A DNA stretch of 10,014 nt, from the NCBI GenBank assembly GCA_947478975.1, contig CANJYI010000072.1, positions 1 through 10,014 of the forward strand. The letters are read 5' to 3'. Numbering within the stretch: the first letter of the stretch is position 1; each line of letters starts with the position of its first letter. The translations under genes were made by a program, and so were the position numbers. The notes under the pieces were generated by a model, which saw only the letters and a list, made by a program, of their open reading frames with translations, ran no database searches and was not told the DNA's origin. This stretch comes from Chthoniobacteraceae bacterium. Lineage in GTDB: Bacteria; Verrucomicrobiota; Verrucomicrobiia; Chthoniobacterales; Chthoniobacteraceae. Below, piece by piece: positions 6,372 to 10,014 of this stretch.

Positions 6372-7353
6372 GCTCGGGGGTCTTTTTTTTCTCTAACAGC
6401 AAAAGGTTGGCTCCCAAAATGAGGAGAGCTCCCAGATAGAACGGGCCGGTGAGGCTTTCGTTCGGGTAGGAGATGCCGCTCATCCCTGAGAACCAGGCGG
6501 GCAGAAACAGCGCCCAAAGCGTGGCGAAGATGGGCTCGGTGGCATAGATCAGTCCGGCTTGGACGGGGCTGACCAGCGGCTGCCAGCGCGTCATCGTGGC
6601 GTAGCTGTAGACTGTGGAGAAGCAGGTGAGCAGCGCGGTCATCAACAACACCGGGCCGGTGCTGAAGGCTGAGGCAATCTGGTGTCCCAGTGCGAATCCT
6701 CCGGCATGCTCGCCGCTTTGCCCGCCGCCAAGCAGCAACACGGGAAGCAGCACCAATGCCTTGGTGGCGAACATGACGGTGGCGGTGGCCCGCATTTCGT
6801 TGGCCCGAAAGGCGCTCATTTCAAGCACCAGGATCTGGGCGGTAAAAAGGGCTGCCGCGCCGATCGTCTCCCATTCACCCCGTCCGAAGGAAAGCCCGGT
6901 CGCGGAAAACCCGCTTAGGATCGAGCAACCCGCCAGCACCAGCACGCAGGAGGAAACGACCCGGGAAGTGGGGCGTTGGCGGTGTTTGAGTGCCATGACG
7001 ATGGGCACAAAAATGCAGGTAAACTGCGTGAAAAACGCGGAGGTGCTTGCAGGAATGACGTGTTGGGCGTCGGTTTGGAGCAACATGCCTGCGCCGCCGA
7101 AGACGCCGAGCAGGACCCCTTGATGCAGTTCCGCCCTCCCCATGCGCCTCATTTGCCACGGATAAATAAGCCCCATGATCAGCGTGGCCAGCGCCATGCG
7201 CACAAAGAGGATGAGCGCCGAATGAAACCACTCCGCCCTGCCGGGAATGGCCATGCTCTGGGCAAGCATGACGGCCTTCGCTGTGGAAAAGCTCAACCCC
7301 CAGGCCGCCGTGGCGAGCAGGAGGCGCAGCACGGCGCTTGAGTGTTGTGGCAT
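6355..7353 (-). CDS. EamA/DMT-superfamily permease
   Basis: This 332-residue membrane protein has about ten hydrophobic segments in two halves, the usual layout of drug/metabolite transporters with duplicated EamA domains (about 300 residues). The first segment, LLLATAAWGLSFSTAKAV (11-28), is a typical EamA opening with its W-G motif. The first half contains STSAFFTQFTCIFVPIVMAL, and the second ends with GLIYATEPIFATLWALFL, the characteristic Y-x-x-E-P-I/V-F motif. The C-terminus is a short charged tail after the last helix. EamA proteins export or import amino acids, nucleotide precursors and other small metabolites; the substrate cannot be read from sequence. Position just upstream of dapA might hint at an amino acid, but hairpins and 53 bases separate them. 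An A8 tract (minus strand, 6390-6383) sits near the 3' end of the gene. Confidence 0.88.
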   Translation of the reverse strand: MPQHSSAVLRLLLATAAWGLSFSTAKAVMLAQSMAIPGRAEWFHSALILFVRMALATLIMGLIYPWQMRRMGRAELHQGVLLGVFGGAGMLLQTDAQHVIPASTSAFFTQFTCIFVPIVMALKHRQRPTSRVVSSCVLVLAGCSILSGFSATGLSFGRGEWETIGAAALFTAQILVLEMSAFRANEMRATATVMFATKALVLLPVLLLGGGQSGEHAGGFALGHQIASAFSTGPVLLMTALLTCFSTVYSYATMTRWQPLVSPVQAGLIYATEPIFATLWALFLPAWFSGMSGISYPNESLTGPFYLGALLILGANLLLLEKKKTPEPAVQG

Positions 7354-7543
7354 CTGCGCTTTGGAAAAGGTGCTTTGGGGGTGCGCTCTCGCATGACCAT
7401 CCTATTGGTGAGACCCCAACCGCGGCCAGAGCGAAGGGTGTTTCGAAAGCGACTCCCGCCGGCGGGCACCAGAGAGGGGGGGCGCCGTCATATTTTCGCG
7501 TGCTTTCGCAGTGTGCAGGGGCGAGCCTGCACCAACAAAGGCC
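7354..7543. promoter_or_regulatory. Divergent promoter region between the permease gene and xseA
   Basis: The 190 bases lie between two divergently transcribed genes and must hold both promoters unless transcription starts inside a gene. I could not find a convincing sigma-70 -35/-10 pair for either direction; TATTTT at 7491-7496 is the only weak -10-like box facing xseA. Two clear dyads are present: a 12-base perfect palindrome CCCGCCGGCGGG (7455-7466) and a seven-base-stem hairpin just before xseA (7513-7532). No small gene is evident. Confidence 0.5.
7513..7532 (+). promoter_or_regulatory. Perfect hairpin just upstream of xseA
   Basis: GTGCAGG and CCTGCAC form a perfect seven-base stem with a six-base loop. 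It ends 11 bases before the ATG of xseA. It may be part of the leader and affect translation, or be an operator. No T-run follows, so it is not an intrinsic terminator. Confidence 0.4.
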
Positions 7544-8926
7544 ATGTCTCTCGAAACCTCCCAATCCCAAACCACCAAGGTCTATTCTGTTTCGGAACTG
7601 ACTACCGGGGTGCGGCGTACCCTCGAAGGCCAGTTTGGAAACCTCTGCGTCGAAGGGGAGGTCAGCAACCACCGGCACCAGGCTTCCGGCCACCAGTATT
7701 TTACGCTTAAGGACGCAAAGAGCCAGGTCGCCTGTGTCTGGTTTGCGGGGCGTTCATCCGGGCTGCGGGCGGTCCCCCTTTCCGACGGGATGCAGGTGCA
7801 AGTGCGCGGCCTGTTGACGGTTTTTGAGGCGCGTGGGAGCTACCAGATCAATGTGCAATCCGTACAGGCCGCCGGCGCCGGGTTGCTGCAGGCTAAGTTT
7901 GAGGCACTCAAGCGGCGGCTGCAGGAGGAAGGCCTCTTCGACCGCACCCGCAAAAAACCGCTGCCCCAATATCCTGCGGTGGTGGCCCTCATCACGTCGC
8001 CCACCGGGTCGGTGGTGCAGGACATGCTGAAGGTGCTCGGCCGGCGTGCGCCCTGGGTCCGGGTACTGGTGTATCCTGCGCGGGTGCAGGGGCAGACGGC
8101 GGCGGCTGAAATTGCCGAGGGCATTCGGTTTGTCAACGCGGAGTCGGGCCGCTCCCTGCCCAAGGTCGACGTACTTATTGTCGGGCGAGGCGGCGGCAGC
8201 GTGGAGGACTTGTGGAGCTTTAACGAGGAGGTTGTGGCGCGCGCCATTTTCAACTCCCAGATCCCGCTGGTCTCGGCCGTGGGCCACGAGACGGATTTTA
8301 CAATTGCGGATTTTGTTGCCGACCACCGTGCGCCCACCCCGAGCGCGGCCGCCGAGTTGGTCGTGCCGGATGGAGCGGCTTTGGAGCGGCAGATTTTTGT
8401 GCAGGGCGAACGGATGGAGGCGCTCCTTCAGGGCCAACTGAGGCGCTGGCGCCAGAGGCTCGAGTTTTTGGAAAAGAGCGCCCTCTTCCGCGAGCCCCGC
8501 GCGCGGTTGGCCGAGGCGGCCCAGCGTCTGGATGGAGAGGCCGAGGGGTTGCATCGCGCTGCGCAGGATCGCTTGGGGCGGCTGGCGCGGCGGTTGGAGA
8601 ATCTGGCGGCATCCGTGCGGGCGCACCGGCCGGACCAGGTTCTGGCGTTGCGCCGGCAGCAGACCGATTCGGCGGCCGGACGCTTGGAGCGCGCAATGGT
8701 TGCGAAGCTCCAGGAGCGTGGCAGGGAGGTAGAGCGGCTGCGGCAGAAGCTCGTCCTCCTTTCGCCGGAGGGGACCCTGGAGCGGGGCTACAGTATCACG
8801 CTGGGCGAGGGCGGGGTGCTGGTGCGGAATGCTTCGGCGGTGGCGGCGGGTGATACGTTGGTCACGCGGCTACGGGACGGCCGAGTGGAGTCGAAGGTGA
8901 CCGGGGTGTTGCCAGAGGGCGAGTAG
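7544..8926 (+). CDS. xseA: Exodeoxyribonuclease VII large subunit
   Basis: XseA is the catalytic subunit of exonuclease VII, which degrades single-stranded DNA from both ends and acts in repair together with the small subunit XseB. From the ATG at 7544 the protein has 460 residues, the normal length (456 in E. coli). The N-terminal OB-fold domain covers about 13-110 (VYSVSELT, then VEGEVSNHRHQASGHQYFTL). The catalytic region has TSPTGSVVQD at 151-160, GRGGGSVEDLWSFNEE at 214-229, and GHETDFTIADFVADHRAPTP at 248-267. A long basic and acidic helical region follows (about 280-405), ending in the family's LERGYSI (412-418). A GTG at 7511 would add 11 residues, but they come from the hairpin sequence and do not look like the family. 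xseB is not next to it. The gene is convergent with the pirin gene, with 24 bases between them and no visible terminator. Confidence 0.97.
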   Translation: MSLETSQSQTTKVYSVSELTTGVRRTLEGQFGNLCVEGEVSNHRHQASGHQYFTLKDAKSQVACVWFAGRSSGLRAVPLSDGMQVQVRGLLTVFEARGSYQINVQSVQAAGAGLLQAKFEALKRRLQEEGLFDRTRKKPLPQYPAVVALITSPTGSVVQDMLKVLGRRAPWVRVLVYPARVQGQTAAAEIAEGIRFVNAESGRSLPKVDVLIVGRGGGSVEDLWSFNEEVVARAIFNSQIPLVSAVGHETDFTIADFVADHRAPTPSAAAELVVPDGAALERQIFVQGERMEALLQGQLRRWRQRLEFLEKSALFREPRARLAEAAQRLDGEAEGLHRAAQDRLGRLARRLENLAASVRAHRPDQVLALRRQQTDSAAGRLERAMVAKLQERGREVERLRQKLVLLSPEGTLERGYSITLGEGGVLVRNASAVAAGDTLVTRLRDGRVESKVTGVLPEGE

Positions 8927-8950
8927 GCAAGGGTGTGGGACACGAACTGG

Positions 8951-9652
8951 TCAGTGAAGGTCGAAGAGAAGCGCGTCGAATGGACTGGTGGCGGTGAGGG
9001 TGAGTTGCCCTGCGTCTTCGGTATGGACGGCGTCGCCCTGCTCCAACTGCGCGTCCAAACAGCGAGCCGAACCTTTGATGCACTGGATCCAGACGGCACG
9101 CCCGGGCAGGACCGTGTGGGAGGTGGACTCCCCGGGGGCAAGGGTGAGCCGGTAGATATCGGCGTCTTGGTGGATGATTGCTGCGCCGTCGCGTCCGTCC
9201 CCGGCGATGATGAGTGTTTTGGGCTGGGGCGCTCGGTCGGAGGCCGGCTGCCACTCGGTGTAGCTGGGGGTCAGGTTTTTGGTGCGTGGCAGAATCCAGA
9301 TTTGGAGGAGATGTGCGGGCTCGCTGGAGGAGGGGTTGAATTCGCTGTGCGTCACACCGGAGCCTGCGCTCATGAGCTGGATTTGTCCGGGCTTGAGCTG
9401 GCGACCGTTTCCCATGCTGTCCTTGTGTTCGAGGATGCCTTGGACCAGGACGGTGAAAATCTCCATGTCCCGGTGCGGATGTGTGGGGAAGCCGCCTCCC
9501 GGGGCGATCCAGTCTTCATTGATCACGCGAAGGCACCGAAACCCCATGTGCTCCGGATCGTAGTAGTCCGCGAACGAAAACGAGAACTGGGATTTGAGCC
9601 AGCCATGGTCGGCTTGACCACGGGCATTGGATTTCCGGATGGAGATTTTCAT
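8951..9652 (-). CDS. Pirin-family bicupin (quercetin 2,3-dioxygenase, YhhW-like)
   Basis: This 233-residue protein matches bacterial pirins of the YhhW type (231 residues in E. coli), two cupin domains in one chain. The N-terminal cupin holds the metal site: THPHRDMEI at 57-65 with H58 and H60, and GVTHSEFN at 99-106 with H102 and E104. LRVINEDWIAPGGGF (41-55) and the preceding FSFADYYDP (26-34) are typical. The second half from about residue 125 is the degenerate cupin with no obvious metal ligands. YhhW has quercetinase activity in vitro, but the natural substrate is unknown, and other pirins are redox sensors or protein regulators, so an enzymatic role is only possible. Start ATG is followed by KISIRKSNARGQADHGWL, as in the family. 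It lies 80 bases downstream of dnaE2. Confidence 0.92.
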   Translation of the reverse strand: MKISIRKSNARGQADHGWLKSQFSFSFADYYDPEHMGFRCLRVINEDWIAPGGGFPTHPHRDMEIFTVLVQGILEHKDSMGNGRQLKPGQIQLMSAGSGVTHSEFNPSSSEPAHLLQIWILPRTKNLTPSYTEWQPASDRAPQPKTLIIAGDGRDGAAIIHQDADIYRLTLAPGESTSHTVLPGRAVWIQCIKGSARCLDAQLEQGDAVHTEDAGQLTLTATSPFDALLFDLH

Positions 9653-9732
9653 TTTTTAGAGAGGTGCCGGTTGGTCGCTAAGGACAGTGACGGTATGCAC
9701 GTGAACAGAGACAGAAAAACACGCGCCTCCGT
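9653..9732. other. Intergenic region between dnaE2 and the pirin gene
   Basis: The 80 bases hold no gene. A CACGTG palindrome occurs at about 9698-9703, and minus-strand TTTTT lies a few bases after the dnaE2 stop codon but without a matching stem. No convincing promoter or terminator is seen, so co-transcription of the pirin gene with dnaE2 cannot be excluded. Confidence 0.3.
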
Positions 9733-10014
9733 TCAGTGGAAATCATGGCTGGAGGGGGAGGGGAGCTTGCTGGCATTGCGGGCGCTCACACGCTGCGCCT
9801 TGAGGTGGGTCACGCCCTCCTGGTGCTGGACAACGCCCTCGATGACCAGGAACGCTTCCTGGCTCACCGTCAGGCGGACCTTTTCAAAAAGTGCCGGGGT
9901 GAGAATCACGTTTGCCACTCCGGTCTCGTCTTCGAGGCTCAGAAAGACAAAGCCTTTCGCGGTTCCCGGGCGCTGGCGGCTGATGACCATGCCGGCGGCT
10001 TGCAGGTGCGTGCC
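9733..10014 (-). CDS. dnaE2: Error-prone DNA polymerase DnaE2, C-terminal end (gene continues beyond window)
   Basis: The reading frame enters from the right edge and ends at the TGA at 9733, giving the last 93 residues. They form the OB-fold domain found at the end of DnaE2-type C-family polymerases: AGMVISRQRPGTAKGFVF at visible residues 7-24, SLEDETGVANVI at 26-37, and the very C-terminus SSHDFH, close to the family's SRDF-H/R ending. DnaE2 replaces the classical translesion polymerase in many bacteria and usually works with ImuA and ImuB under SOS control, causing damage-induced mutation. Replicative DnaE1 does not end this way. The methionine at 9990 is internal, not a start. The partners imuA and imuB would be expected just beyond the right edge, which cannot be checked here. 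Confidence 0.92.
   Translation of the reverse strand, partial: GTHLQAAGMVISRQRPGTAKGFVFLSLEDETGVANVILTPALFEKVRLTVSQEAFLVIEGVVQHQEGVTHLKAQRVSARNASKLPSPSSHDFH

Noticed and set aside
7511..7543. GTG start for xseA
   Set aside because: The added 11 residues encode the hairpin sequence and resemble nothing in the XseA family; the ATG at 7544 gives a normal N-terminus.
7511..8926. Programmed frameshift or pseudogene in xseA
   Set aside because: The frame is uninterrupted and all motifs are present at normal spacing.
1..10014. CRISPR array, tRNA/rRNA gene, insertion sequence or integrase
   Set aside because: No regularly spaced repeats, cloverleaf, rRNA-like sequence, transposase with flanking inverted repeats or recombinase was seen. 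The Rpn family's old 'transposase' label does not indicate a transposon here.

Overview
This is a GC-rich bacterial window with mostly housekeeping genes, tightly packed and with no intergenic gap above about 190 bases. The mix suggests a Verrucomicrobiota genome, most likely an Opitutia relative. Pointers are a secreted PF14100/DUF6807 (PmoA-like) protein, an Rpn-family nuclease with an EG-rich tail, a DnaE2-type polymerase, and the absence of Shine-Dalgarno sequences at any start I could read. This placement is inferred from gene content and was not tested phylogenetically.

Layout. At the left edge, 1-951 (+) is the 3' part of an Rpn/YhgA-like nuclease gene. A 181-base gap follows. From 7353 down to 1133, seven genes run leftward: an EamA/DMT permease, dapA, dapB, folK, panB, a PmoA-like secreted protein, and aroC. 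Diverging from the permease across a 190-base region is xseA (7544-8926, +). Convergent to xseA is a pirin/quercetinase-type bicupin gene (8951-9652, -). Behind that lies the 3' end of an error-prone DNA polymerase gene, dnaE2 (9733-10014, -), which runs off the right edge.

How the genes fit together. DapA and DapB perform consecutive steps of the diaminopimelate/lysine branch, which supplies peptidoglycan and lysine. FolK acts in folate synthesis, AroC makes chorismate (precursor of the folate component p-aminobenzoate), and PanB uses methylene-tetrahydrofolate to make ketopantoate for coenzyme A. The block dapA-dapB-folK-panB is probably one transcript: the gaps are 36 and 14 bases and folK/panB overlap by 4 bases. 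The secreted PmoA-like gene ends in what looks like an intrinsic terminator, so aroC may be expressed separately.

The most interesting item is the Rpn gene. It carries five tandem 12-base repeats encoding four-residue units in its C-terminal helix, and an in-frame ATG lies just before them. That matches the toxin with intragenic antitoxin arrangement described for Rpn proteins. No wholly new system is evident.
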